From the NCBI GenBank assembly GCA_002415135.1, contig DIBY01000022.1, positions 62,001-126,000 of the forward strand: 64,000 bases of DNA, in the 5' to 3' direction. The position numbers and the translations under genes were made by a program. The DNA is from Flavobacteriales bacterium UBA5040. Its GTDB lineage: Bacteria; Bacteroidota; Bacteroidia; Flavobacteriales; Weeksellaceae. Below the pieces are notes generated by a model. That model did not search any database. It was given only the letters and a program-made list of their open reading frames with translations, and was not told the DNA's origin. Position 1 is the stretch's first letter; each line of letters begins with the position of its first letter. Below, one piece after another: positions 53,501-60,979 of this stretch.

Positions 53501-54607
53501 AACTTCCTCGGTAATGTTCAGATTATGCCGGTGAATGAATTTAGGATCGATGTTAATTTCATGAAAAATTACACCAGCAACTTCACCCAAGGTGGTTATA
53601 ATGTTGATGCAGATCCACTCAGAGATGGATTCCAGTTCTCCTTTGGAAGTGATATGGTCACTTATTCCAGAACAGCTTGGACTTTTGGAACTTCTTTTGT
53701 TGATGGTCAAACGATTTATGAGAATATTAAAGCTAATGCACGACTAATTTCTCAGCAAATGCCTGGCGTTGTTAATGCTGATGGTTTTGTTGATGGATAT
53801 TCCTTAGCGAACGCTTATGTTTTGGTGCCGGCTTTCCAGGCAGCAGTAGAAGGTAAGACACCAAAAGGAGTGGTTGGCGATGCCAAGAAATCTGGCTTCC
53901 CACTTCCGAACTGGCGGGTAACTTATTCTGGCTTGAAAAATATTCCACTGGTGAATAGTCAGTTTTCTAAATTTGATATTCTACACGGCTATACTTCAAC
54001 ATATACGGCGTCGGGAATTCAGTCAAGTGTTGATTATTTCAATGTTCGAAATAATGGAATTTCAGACCGCGATGCATTTGGCGATCTTTACAATCCTTAC
54101 ACCTATTCTCAGGTTGGTTATGTAGAAGCATTTGCACCGTTAATTGGAGCTGATGTTACCATGAGAAACAATATGCAGTTCCGTGCTCAGTACAACATCG
54201 ACCGATTGTTTATGCTTGGCTTGGTGAATCATACTTTAACAGAAGATACCGGTAAAGAATACATTGTTGGATTTGGTTATATTTTGAAAGATTTAAAAAT
54301 GAAAATGAGTTTCAAAGGAAAAGAAAGAACTATTAAAAGTGATTTAAATATCCGTGGCGATTTCTCTTTAAGAGACAGTGAAACCAGAATTACCAATATC
54401 TTACAAGACGATTCGCAAGTAACCGGTGGACAAAGGATGATGAGCTTCAAACTTTCAGCAGATTACAATATGTCTCAGAACTTTAATATTCGTTTCTTCT
54501 ACGATCAGTTGATGACGAAATATAAGATTTCTACTGCTTTCCCGCTTTCTACCGTGCGAGCAGGATTAACGGCAACGTTTACCTTCGGCGGAACGGGCGG
54601 TTTCTAA
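47528..54607 (+). CDS. sprA: SprA/Sov, type IX secretion outer-membrane translocon
   Basis: Giant outer-membrane beta-barrel (2359 residues; published SprA proteins are about 2400) through which type IX secretion cargo, gliding adhesins and many enzymes leave the cell. A signal peptide is visible (HRFLVLVLTCFSFANIFAQ, about residues 9-27). LPNPMRYDAFYDVGSGMYILYPKIGNMVVGNP and many repeats of aromatic-rich beta strands follow, ending in FTFGGTGGF, a likely barrel signal. No ATG fits: the in-frame ruvA TAA is directly before it, and the first Met is residue 45, behind the signal peptide. TTG 47528 is therefore the start. A UUCG-loop terminator follows. Confidence 0.95.
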   Translation: MEKNSFFQHRFLVLVLTCFSFANIFAQEKPADSSSVRQDFSLPNPMRYDAFYDVGSGMYILYPKIGNMVVGNPVSMTSEEYNQYMLTNQLSDYYKEKSSTNALGYRKDQTEAIKKGLLPSVNIKNKIFESIFGGNKIEIIPQGFASFDIGGLYQKIDNPLILPQNRTNFAIDIQQRIQLGLLGKVGENLQLKANYDTQSGFAFENRMNLVWQAKGSWKDLQSKGLNDKTTGGEDKIIKRVEFGNVNMPLSTNLIRGSESLFGLKTEFQLGKTYGTLVFSQQQGEARTIVAQGGGVLNTFKLNAIDYEDNQHYYLDHYFLNNYDKALLNYPQINSRISITRIEAWVLDQGSGNLQDQKGILGIRDLGEGISGYPDNSQNNLYQSISTAIGTPRNSDTDYGNVVKGQLFPNANGSPERYADGEQYIFNRKARRLNQNEFTFNPQLGYMSLNQRLNDNQLLAVSYSFTLNGDSKVYKVGEFSEESPVLITKVLKPNSTVKTTSPMWDLMMKNIYPLNTNQINPDGFLLNVYYRDPQNGGKVNYLPTTVSSPTTQVNPNLLKLFNWDRLNMNNDLQEGGGDLGDGIFDFVPGITVDPENGKVIFTKAKPFGAFLQNALGTSDPKFVFNELYDQQKQVASQSNLALRYTMEGRFKGTQGAGISLGAINVPQGSVKVSANGVQLTEGVDYTVDYMLGSVNIINETVKQSGQAINISLENQLTFNTQRKRFLGLNLERKFNEHLTVGATVVNYAETPLTQKVNFGQEAVNNTMAGFNILYNNELPFLTRLTDKIPFVNTEAASNLSFLAEGAYLIPGQNKGIGDQSYIDDFEQSTSKISLKEPAMWSIASKPEKNPEPFFLNGDLNDNLASGNGRGLLSWYNIDPRFYGIGGKAPNGINAAAVSNHASRRVQTSELYNSRDFVAGEQLYTNTFDLTYFPTERGPYNVNPNAETTAERWAGLMRPISVSNFTNSNIEYVEFWMMDPYADGNPLGTQPKLLLQLGNVSEDVLKDGKLQYENGLPTPSVPANTTTTNWGVQPNQFPVLYAFSSENEDRTAQDLGYDGLDAQGEAAKFGTNFVNPVTNVSDPASDDFVFYLSDKFQGTQASSLTERYKYFRGPEGNSQSNTLEVATQTPDAEDINRDYNLDQNENYNQYTIELDQTKMVLGQNFIVDVKEVEAKFQNGQTGNNKWFLFRVPVAQFDTGAGEADASILNNVRYARMLLTGFDQASTIRFGTLDLVRSDWRKYTKNIATTTTDTDEGTNFVTDQNLDVGSVNLEENGLNQPPYVLPPGIDRQVLSGNAGAQRQNEASLYMKAQPLEKNSSRGVFKNVALDMRRYKNLELFVHAEDLKDVNSSNYDEDAKFFIRFGSDATDNYYEYEASLKYTAKNARSPLEIWPSENTVNLAIQNFVDAKLRRDKDFPTRIELRREDVEYGTIDPNKKIFIKGRPSLGNVTTIMLGVRNKNTLINKEVVLWVNEIRLSEIENKGGYAGNASLNFNLGDFALVNANASYSTIGFGGIAEKPSERSQSTLSAYSINTTVNVDKFLPEKLGLKVPVNYSYTQTIEDPKYNPLDNDVTFDEAPNREELKTVARTYTQQRSLGVVNMRKDRMNPNKKAKFYDVENLSVTAIYNDDYYRDVYTKKNYRQYLRGYVDYNYSFKPYVIRPFNKMVSDTAKSYKYLRWFKEININPVPTRLSFRTEIDRNYNELEFRNIDAILGGNAGQEFDVIRNRNFYFGWQYGLGFNFTKSLKLEINSAMRTLNDNLSVYDMNNKSIFDDPFRAGRPVLYNHRVQLNYRLPFEYLPYLDFINAELGYGFTYNWNARSTVLTSFVNPDTNVAESLGSIGQNTNNIIATSTVDVPKFFGKFKYFQKINTTMQKRKQEVDSLNNVYNLAWQKKNKKNKFKSYKFKNKLNPMQGIAYALTSIKQLDITYNENNGTVLPGLLSAPNWYGYGQTLGGPTYGFLLGSQANIRRTVIENGWISNSNYMNDPYMQMKNQNFLGNVQIMPVNEFRIDVNFMKNYTSNFTQGGYNVDADPLRDGFQFSFGSDMVTYSRTAWTFGTSFVDGQTIYENIKANARLISQQMPGVVNADGFVDGYSLANAYVLVPAFQAAVEGKTPKGVVGDAKKSGFPLPNWRVTYSGLKNIPLVNSQFSKFDILHGYTSTYTASGIQSSVDYFNVRNNGISDRDAFGDLYNPYTYSQVGYVEAFAPLIGADVTMRNNMQFRAQYNIDRLFMLGLVNHTLTEDTGKEYIVGFGYILKDLKMKMSFKGKERTIKSDLNIRGDFSLRDSETRITNILQDDSQVTGGQRMMSFKLSADYNMSQNFNIRFFYDQLMTKYKISTAFPLSTVRAGLTATFTFGGTGGF

Positions 54608-54632
54608 GGTATTATTGAACTATGATTAAAAC

Positions 54633-54660
54633 TCAGGATTTCGATTCTGATTTTTTTTGT
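54633..54660 (+). terminator. Terminator of sprA
   Basis: TCAGGAT / ATTCTGA stem with one G-U pair and a TTCG tetraloop, followed by T8. Confidence 0.75.
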
Positions 54661-54712
54661 TTTTAAATTAAAGTCATCTTTTTACCATAAAGTATAGATG
54701 CTTCAAAAATCT

Positions 54713-54808
54713 ACCATCAAGAAATCAAGGAAATTTAAGAATTGCAAGCAAACTCCAGGTGTTGCTATATGTATTTTTCTTCTTCATTTATCTTAATTTC
54801 TTAATGGT
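54713..54808. repeat. Inverted-repeat element after sprA (ACCATyAAGAAATyAAG ends)
   Basis: Left arm 54713-54741 and right arm 54780-54808 match at 23 of 29 positions in inverted orientation, with ACCAT-AAGAAAT-AAG as the common core and a loop of 38 bp. It is a different family from the ACCACAAAAG elements. The rest of the roughly 390-bp gap between sprA and folE holds the sprA terminator, this element and AT-rich DNA without further recognisable content. Confidence 0.55.
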
Positions 54809-54973
54809 TAAAAGTGCTTTTTTATTTGTCAAAAGTATTTGAATTCTCAATTTTCAAGCAGAATTAAAGTGGTTTCCTGCAAGTTCGGATTAAAATAGAT
54901 TTTTCCAATTTTCGATATTTTTTAATTTCTCATTTAAGATTTTACAACCTCCCGAAAACAAAAATTAAATCCT

Positions 54974-54981
54974 TAATTTTG
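54974..54981 (+). promoter_or_regulatory. Putative -7 box of folE
   Basis: TAATTTTG, an exact consensus match, 18 nt before the ATG at 55000. It covers a possible TTG start at 54979 and so excludes it. Confidence 0.5.
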
Positions 54982-54999
54982 TTTGATATAATTAAACCT

Positions 55000-55665
55000 A
55001 TGAATGAAAATTTAGATAACGATGACGATGTATTCACTGGAAAGGAATACACCCCTTTGCGACCTGACGCTTTTGAAAAATTGCCGGCAGAAAAAATAGA
55101 AATTATCCAGAAACATTTCCATGCAATCATGGAAACTTTAGGAATGGATATGACTGATGATTCTCTTAAAGATTCTCCAAAAAGAGTTGCGAAAATGTAT
55201 GTGAACGAAATTTTTGGAGGTTTGCTACCAGAAAATAATCCACGCATTTCTACCTTTTCTAATAAATATAAATACCGCCAGATGTTGGTGGAAAAAGACA
55301 TCACCGTTTACTCATTTTGTGAACATCATTTTTTACCGATTATTGGTAGAGCGCACGTTGCTTACATCTCCAACGGTGAAGTGATCGGGCTTTCTAAGAT
55401 CAACAGGGTTGTAGATTATTACGCCAAACGTCCGCAGGTTCAGGAAAGATTGACGATGCAAATTGTCGAAGCTTTAAAAGGAGCACTCGGGACCAATGAT
55501 GTTGCTTGTATCATCGAAGCAAAACATTTGTGCGTGAATTGTCGTGGCATAAAAGATACTGCAAGTTCTACCACGACCGCCGAATTGAGTGGGCTTTTCA
55601 GAACCAATCCAATCACCAGACAGGAATTTTTGCACTATGTAGGAAGTCGTGCGAAATTGGATTAA
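55000..55665 (+). CDS. folE: GTP cyclohydrolase I
   Basis: Converts GTP to dihydroneopterin triphosphate, first step of folate (and tetrahydrobiopterin) synthesis. The protein has 221 residues from ATG 55000. Zinc ligands are in FCEHHFLPIIGRAHVAYI (about residues 98-115) and in EAKHLCVNCRGIKDTASSTTTAELSG (about residues 169-194). It has a good -7 box but no -33. It is one gene upstream of cysS, with a repeat between them. Confidence 0.95.
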   Translation: MNENLDNDDDVFTGKEYTPLRPDAFEKLPAEKIEIIQKHFHAIMETLGMDMTDDSLKDSPKRVAKMYVNEIFGGLLPENNPRISTFSNKYKYRQMLVEKDITVYSFCEHHFLPIIGRAHVAYISNGEVIGLSKINRVVDYYAKRPQVQERLTMQIVEALKGALGTNDVACIIEAKHLCVNCRGIKDTASSTTTAELSGLFRTNPITRQEFLHYVGSRAKLD

Positions 55666-55719
55666 GAACATTTTACAAATAACTTTATAATAACGTAGTT
55701 TATTATAAATTCCTAAAAT

Positions 55720-55753
55720 AACCTTGTCAAGGTTCAGAATCTTCACAAGGTTG
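55720..55753. repeat. Inverted repeat AACCTTGT...ACAAGGTT in the cysS leader
   Basis: AACCTTGTCAAGGTT (55720-55734) is followed by ACAAGGTT (55745-55752), giving overlapping palindromic arms within 34 bp, about 20 nt before the cysS ATG. Short CCTTGWCAAGG repeats recur in related genomes, as I recall. It is either a repeat or a leader hairpin. Confidence 0.4.
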
Positions 55754-55771
55754 ATTAAACCGCAACCGAAA

Positions 55772-57238
55772 ATGACTTTAAAAATATACAATTCGCTCTC
55801 TGGCGAAAAAGAAACATTTACCCCAATTCATGATAACAGCGTTGGAATGTATGTTTGTGGACCGACCGTTTACAGCAATGTGCATTTGGGAAATGTTCGA
55901 ACCTTCATGTCTTTCGACTTTATTTACCGCTCTTTAGTTCACTTAGGTTATAAAGTTCGTTATGTTCGGAATATTACCGATGCAGGACATTTAACCGATG
56001 ATGGTGATGTTAACAATGATCGTTTTGTTAAACAATCGCGTTTGGAGAAATTGGAGCCGATGGAAATCGTACAGAAATATACCGTCGATTTTCATAAAGT
56101 TTTAGAAGTATTTAACTTACTACCTCCGACAATTGAACCCACCGCAACTGGACATATTTTAGAACAGATTGAATTGACGCAAAAATTAATTGAGAAAGGA
56201 TTTGCTTACGAAAGCAAAGGTTCTGTTTATTTCGATGTTTTAGAATACAATAGTCGTGGCTTAAATTACGGTGAACTTTCCCGTCGGAATATCGAAGAAC
56301 TTTTTGCAAACACCAGAGATCTCGATGGTCAAAGTGAAAAGAAAAATCCACAGGATTTTGCACTTTGGAAAGCGGCTTCTCCAGCTCATATTATGCGTTG
56401 GAATTCTCCGTGGGGCGAAGGTTTTCCGGGCTGGCATTTAGAATGTACTGCCATGTCCACAAAATATTTAGGAGAAAGATTTGATATTCACGGTGGTGGA
56501 ATGGATTTAAAGTTTCCACATCACGAATGTGAAGTTGCGCAAGGAAAAGCTTGCAACGGTGTAACGCCGGTGAATTATTGGATGCACGCCAATATGTTGA
56601 CCATGAACGGACAGCGAATGAGTAAGTCAACTGGAAATTATATTTTACCGATGGAACTGGTTTCCGGTAGTAATGAGTTTTTTGAAAAACCATTTCACCC
56701 GACAATAGTCCGGTTCAATTTTATGCAGGCACATTACAGAAGTGTTTTAGATATTTCTAATGAAGCCATGGTGGCCAGTGAAAAAGGATTCCAACGTTTG
56801 ATGGAAGCGATGAAAGTACTTTTCAATTCTAATTTTCCAGCTGCTGAGGTTTCCAGTTTTGATCTTAAGGTATGGAAAGAAAAATGTTATACGGCTTTAA
56901 CCGACGATTTCAATTCACCGATCTTAATTGCTCATCTTTTCGAAGCGGTCAATTTCATCTTTAAATTAAAAGATGGAAAGGAAACCATTACAGAAAATGA
57001 TCTGCAGGAATTAAAAACATTGATGAGTGATTTTGTTTTTGATGTTTTAGGTTTACAAAATATCGAAGAGAATAACAACGAGAAATTAGATCAGACTTTA
57101 CAGGTTTTAATTGACTTAAGAAACCAAGCAAGAAAATCCAAAAACTTCGACCTTTCTGATCAGATCCGCGACCGTTTGCTTGCTGAAGGAATAGAGTTAA
57201 AAGATGGAAGAGAAGGAACGAGTTACTCGATTTCGTAG
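55772..57238 (+). CDS. cysS: Cysteinyl-tRNA synthetase
   Basis: Class I synthetase of 488 residues that charges tRNA-Cys. The HIGH-like motif is CGPTVYSNVHLGN (about residues 28-40), the zinc ligands are in MYVCGPT, LECTAMS and HHECEVAQ, and KMSKS appears as GQRMSKSTGN (about residues 282-291). The ATG at 55772 (MTLKIYNSLSGEKETF) fits the family; the earlier ATG at 55724 lies in a palindromic leader. Confidence 0.95.
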   Translation: MTLKIYNSLSGEKETFTPIHDNSVGMYVCGPTVYSNVHLGNVRTFMSFDFIYRSLVHLGYKVRYVRNITDAGHLTDDGDVNNDRFVKQSRLEKLEPMEIVQKYTVDFHKVLEVFNLLPPTIEPTATGHILEQIELTQKLIEKGFAYESKGSVYFDVLEYNSRGLNYGELSRRNIEELFANTRDLDGQSEKKNPQDFALWKAASPAHIMRWNSPWGEGFPGWHLECTAMSTKYLGERFDIHGGGMDLKFPHHECEVAQGKACNGVTPVNYWMHANMLTMNGQRMSKSTGNYILPMELVSGSNEFFEKPFHPTIVRFNFMQAHYRSVLDISNEAMVASEKGFQRLMEAMKVLFNSNFPAAEVSSFDLKVWKEKCYTALTDDFNSPILIAHLFEAVNFIFKLKDGKETITENDLQELKTLMSDFVFDVLGLQNIEENNNEKLDQTLQVLIDLRNQARKSKNFDLSDQIRDRLLAEGIELKDGREGTSYSIS

Positions 57239-57286
57239 TTAAATAATTACTTAACTAGAGATAAAAACGTTCTCAAAATTAAATTG

Positions 57287-57294
57287 TAATTTTG
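57287..57294 (+). promoter_or_regulatory. Putative -7 box of the toxin-antitoxin pair
   Basis: TAATTTTG, an exact TAnnTTTG match, 18 nt before the antitoxin ATG at 57312. Confidence 0.4.
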
Positions 57295-57311
57295 ATTTAA
57301 ATACTTTAAAT

Positions 57312-57539
57312 ATGGATATTCAAACTCGAAAAATTGAATTTATTCAAGAATTCTTAAAAATTCAAAGCGAGGAATTAATTTCTCGGTTAGAAAGTGTTTT
57401 GAAGAATAAAGAACTTGACTTTAAGCCATTCACAATTGAAGAATTTAATGCCAGAGTTGATAAATCTTTAGAGGATTCTAAAAATGAGAGAATTACAGAA
57501 TCCACTGTTTTGCGTTCAGAAATGGAAAAATGGCTATAA
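57312..57539 (+). CDS. Putative antitoxin of a ParE/RelE-type pair
   Basis: Small protein of 75 residues with a high helix tendency and no recognised DNA-binding motif. Its C-terminal half (IEEFNARVDKSLEDSKNERITESTVLRSEMEKWL) looks like the toxin-binding tail of type II antitoxins. It overlaps the next gene, a RelE/ParE-like toxin, by 10 bp, the classical arrangement. The antitoxin role is inferred from that arrangement. Confidence 0.65.
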   Translation: MDIQTRKIEFIQEFLKIQSEELISRLESVLKNKELDFKPFTIEEFNARVDKSLEDSKNERITESTVLRSEMEKWL

Positions 57540-57847
57540 AGGTTTATTGGACTCATTTTGCCAAAACAGAGTTGAAAAGCATCTTTGATTATTATAAAAT
57601 CAATGTAAGCCTTAAAATTGCTTCTAGTTTAGTTTCTGGAATAGTTGATAAAGGAGATACTTTAATCTCTTTAGTTAAAGTGGGACAGAAAGAAGAGTTT
57701 CTTGCAGATAGGAAGGAAGAGTTTAGATATTTAATTTTCAAAAATTATAAAATAATTTATTGGATTAATAAAAATAAAAATAGAGTTGAAATAACTGATG
57801 TTTTTGATGTAAGACAAAACCCTTTAAAATTGAAACGTCAGAAATAG
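57530..57847 (+). CDS. RelE/ParE-family toxin
   Basis: Protein of 105 residues with the RelE/ParE fold pattern: VYWTHFAKTELKSIFDYYK at the N-terminus, and the C-terminal strands EFRYLIFKNYKIIYWINKNKNRVEITDVFDVRQNPLKL. The DVFDxRQNP ending is usual for ParE-type toxins of Bacteroidota. Targets would be gyrase (ParE) or ribosomal mRNA cleavage (RelE); not decidable here. Ends before a terminator. Confidence 0.85.
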   Translation: MAIKVYWTHFAKTELKSIFDYYKINVSLKIASSLVSGIVDKGDTLISLVKVGQKEEFLADRKEEFRYLIFKNYKIIYWINKNKNRVEITDVFDVRQNPLKLKRQK

Positions 57848-57873
57848 ATATCTAATCCTTTTTAATAAACTAT

Positions 57874-57904
57874 AATCCTTTTGCAAACCGCGAAAGGATT
57901 TTTT
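57874..57904 (+). terminator. Terminator of the toxin-antitoxin operon
   Basis: AATCCTTT / AAAGGATT stem of 8 bp with an 11-nt loop and a T6 tail. Confidence 0.65.
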
Positions 57905-58078
57905 CATGCGGAAACCTGATAACCTCATTTTTCATGATTTATTGCATGTTTATGTTTTAAGGTTGTAACGCAATGATTTACAAAGAATAAGCCTTCGTAA
58001 TCAAATTTAAAACAATCGTATTTCCATCCTAAATTCTTTAAAAATTTCTTAAATTGCAATCATTAAAGAATACTACAC

Positions 58079-60736
58079 ATGAAACTATATCTTACTATTA
58101 ATTTCCGGACAAAAGTGGGTGAAAATCTGCAGGTTATCGTTTTAGAAGAAGGAAGCGTAGAAAAAGTTCACGCTTTAAAATATACTGACAATGGCAATTG
58201 GTCTGCAGAAGTTGATCACTTCTCGAAATCAATTTCTTATAAATATCAGTTGGTGAATGAACAAGGGTCTATTTTAGATGAAGAATTCTCTTTGCACCAA
58301 TTAAACTTTCCGCACAACTATGATGAGTTTATTATTCATGATTTCTGGAATGCCAAAAATTTTCCAGAGAATTATTTGAATAACAAAATTCTAAAAAATA
58401 AACTTCGTGGTTTTAAAGCCGAGAAAATTTCAGTTTTAAAAAAACATACTCATCTTTTCAGATTAGAAGCTCCGATTTACCGTCCGAACTGGAAAGTGGT
58501 TATTCTTGGAAATTGTGAAGCACTTGGAAACTGGGAATACTTGAGAACTGTTTCAATGTCGCAAACTGATTTTGGAATTTGGGAAGCGGCGGTTGAACTT
58601 CCGACCAATCAAATGATACAGTATAAATACGGATTAATGAATACGGATTCTGGCGAAGTGTTCGATATAGAATATGGCGATAACCGTTGGGCATTACCCA
58701 ATTCCGAAAAAAATATTCTTCAAATAAAAGCAGATCATTTCTTCAAATTTAAATCCTTTGAAATGTATCACGCTGCCGGAGTTGCCGTTCCGGTTTTTGC
58801 CTTAAGAACCGAAAATGGTTTTGGTGTTGGTGAATTTCCAGACTTAAAAGGTTTGGCAGATTGGGCAGCTAAAACAAATCTTTCTGTTTTACAGATTCTT
58901 CCGATCAATGATACGACTGCTAATTACACTTGGACCGATTCCTATCCTTACGCGGCAATCTCAGTGTATGCGCTTCATCCTCAATATTTGTCGGTCGAAA
59001 AATTGGAATATGCTTTACCCAAAGAATTGCTGAAGGAATTTGAAGCTGAGAAGGCAGCGTTGAATGATTTAAGTTTGATCGATTATGAACAGATGATTTC
59101 TGGAAAGTGGAAGTATATTAAAACAATTTTTGAAACCAATAAAGATAAAATTCTTAAAGACAGAAACTTTAAAAAGTTTATTAAAGAAAATGAAGATTGG
59201 TTAATTCCATATTCTGCTTTCTGCGTTTTGAGAGATAAATATAAAACGCCCAACTTCAACGACTGGAAAACCCATAAGAAATATATAGCCGGAAAAATCG
59301 CTCCTTTCTTTACGGTGAAAAGTAAAGATTATGAGAGTTCAATGCTTCATGCCTGGGTGCAGTATCAACTTCACTTACAGTTGAAAGACGCGATCGATTA
59401 TACCCATGATCTTGGAATTTCTGTAAAAGGAGATCTGCCGATCGGAATTTATAGATATTCCGTAGAAGCCTGGGCAGAACCAGAGTTATTTGGAATGGAT
59501 TTTCAAGCTGGCGCACCACCAGATCAGTTTACCGATCTAGGGCAAAACTGGGAATTCCCGACTTATAATTGGGAAGCGATGAAAGAAGATGGTTACCGTT
59601 GGTGGAAAAACCGTTTTAAAGCATTAGAACAATATTTTGATGCGATGCGAATTGATCACATTCTTGGTTTCTTTAGAATCTGGAGAATGCCGATGACTGC
59701 AACGCAAGGTATTTTAGGATATTTTTATCCAGCTATTCCCGTTGTAATGGATGAGTTTGAAGCACGAGGAATTTACTTTAATGAAGATCGTTATTGCAAG
59801 CCATTTATCAATGATCAGATTTTATGGGATTATTTCGGAGAGGAAAGAGAAACTATTCATAATCACTTCATGAATAATCATTTTGATGGAACTTATACCT
59901 TTAAAGAAGAGTTTGACAATCAAAGAAAACTAACGGATTATTTTAAAGCGAACCCTCAAGGTTGGGCAGAAGACCGATTAATTTCCTTAGCTGCAAATGT
60001 GCTTTTCGTAAAAGAAGATGTTGCTGGTGAAGATGCGGTATATCATCCTCGATTTAATATTGAAAAGACCAGTTCTTATCAGTATTTGAACGACGACGAT
60101 AAAAGAAAACTCTCAGATTTATATGTTGATTATTTCTTCAAAAGACAAGATGGGTTATGGTATCAACAGGCCATGGAAAAACTTCCTGTGATTTTGAATG
60201 CGACTGATATGTTGATTTGTGGTGAGGATTTAGGCTTGGTTCCAGAATCAGTGCCGCAAGTGATGGATCGTTTAGGAATTACTGCTTTGAAAGTTCAGCG
60301 TATGCCGTCCGACAATATTCCTTGGTACGATCCGAAACATGCTGGTTATATGAATGTTGTTACTGCAAGTTCTCACGACAGTTCGACTCTGCGTCAGTGG
60401 TGGCATGAGGATCGCGGGTTGAGTTATCAGTACTTCCAAAAGCAGTTAGGTCAATACGGTACAGCACCTTGGGATTTAGAGCCACAATTGGCAGAGATGA
60501 TTATGAAGCAGCATCTTTATAATGAAGCAATGTTGGCGATTTTCCCGATGCAGGAGTTTTTAGCAACGGATAAAGAACTAACAAATCCAAATATGGACGA
60601 AGAACGGATTAATAATCCCGCTGTTTTTCCACATTACTGGAGATACAGAATGCATTTGAATGTAGGAGAACTATTAAATCACTATGATTTTAATCAGAAA
60701 ATCGCTCATTGGGTTTCTGATTCGAATAGAATTTAA
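58079..60736 (+). CDS. malQ: 4-alpha-glucanotransferase (amylomaltase) with CBM20 modules
   Basis: GH77 enzyme of 885 residues that disproportionates maltooligosaccharides in glycogen/starch use. Two starch-binding CBM20 modules precede the catalytic domain: residues about 1-95 and about 125-215 (RPNWKVVILGNCEALGNWEYLRTVSMSQTDFGIWEAAVELP). The GH77 domain has GVAVPVFALRTENGFGVGEFPDL, the nucleophile region AMRIDHILGFFRIW, the acid/base region ICGEDLGLVPESV, and ASSHDSSTLRQWW. The long, CBM20-bearing type is the plant/Bacteroidota form. It could cooperate with the glucosidase at 21813. Confidence 0.94.
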   Translation: MKLYLTINFRTKVGENLQVIVLEEGSVEKVHALKYTDNGNWSAEVDHFSKSISYKYQLVNEQGSILDEEFSLHQLNFPHNYDEFIIHDFWNAKNFPENYLNNKILKNKLRGFKAEKISVLKKHTHLFRLEAPIYRPNWKVVILGNCEALGNWEYLRTVSMSQTDFGIWEAAVELPTNQMIQYKYGLMNTDSGEVFDIEYGDNRWALPNSEKNILQIKADHFFKFKSFEMYHAAGVAVPVFALRTENGFGVGEFPDLKGLADWAAKTNLSVLQILPINDTTANYTWTDSYPYAAISVYALHPQYLSVEKLEYALPKELLKEFEAEKAALNDLSLIDYEQMISGKWKYIKTIFETNKDKILKDRNFKKFIKENEDWLIPYSAFCVLRDKYKTPNFNDWKTHKKYIAGKIAPFFTVKSKDYESSMLHAWVQYQLHLQLKDAIDYTHDLGISVKGDLPIGIYRYSVEAWAEPELFGMDFQAGAPPDQFTDLGQNWEFPTYNWEAMKEDGYRWWKNRFKALEQYFDAMRIDHILGFFRIWRMPMTATQGILGYFYPAIPVVMDEFEARGIYFNEDRYCKPFINDQILWDYFGEERETIHNHFMNNHFDGTYTFKEEFDNQRKLTDYFKANPQGWAEDRLISLAANVLFVKEDVAGEDAVYHPRFNIEKTSSYQYLNDDDKRKLSDLYVDYFFKRQDGLWYQQAMEKLPVILNATDMLICGEDLGLVPESVPQVMDRLGITALKVQRMPSDNIPWYDPKHAGYMNVVTASSHDSSTLRQWWHEDRGLSYQYFQKQLGQYGTAPWDLEPQLAEMIMKQHLYNEAMLAIFPMQEFLATDKELTNPNMDEERINNPAVFPHYWRYRMHLNVGELLNHYDFNQKIAHWVSDSNRI

Positions 60737-60817
60737 AAAATATTTTTATGCAATTTCAATCATTATCAAAGAAGATTGAAATTAAATTTTAGATGCTGAT
60801 ATTCAATATATTATAGA

Positions 60818-60850
60818 AGAAGTTAACACTTAGGTTTTAACTTCTTTTTC
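60818..60850 (+). terminator. Terminator of malQ
   Basis: AGAAGTTAA / TTAACTTCT stem of 9 bp followed by T residues. Confidence 0.75.
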
Positions 60851-60979
60851 ATTTAGCTATCAAAAGAATAGTGCTATTGATAAATTGATGATAATTTGTT
60901 GTAATCTAAAAATTTCAGTTAAAAAATTGGCACGTTATTTATACATTAGTTAAATGATTAATCTAAACAGAAATTAAAA

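Noticed and set aside
48000..54500. Many open frames of 60-150 codons on the other strand and frames inside sprA
   Set aside because: They are shadows of the long sprA frame, with no starts, promoters or family motifs of their own.
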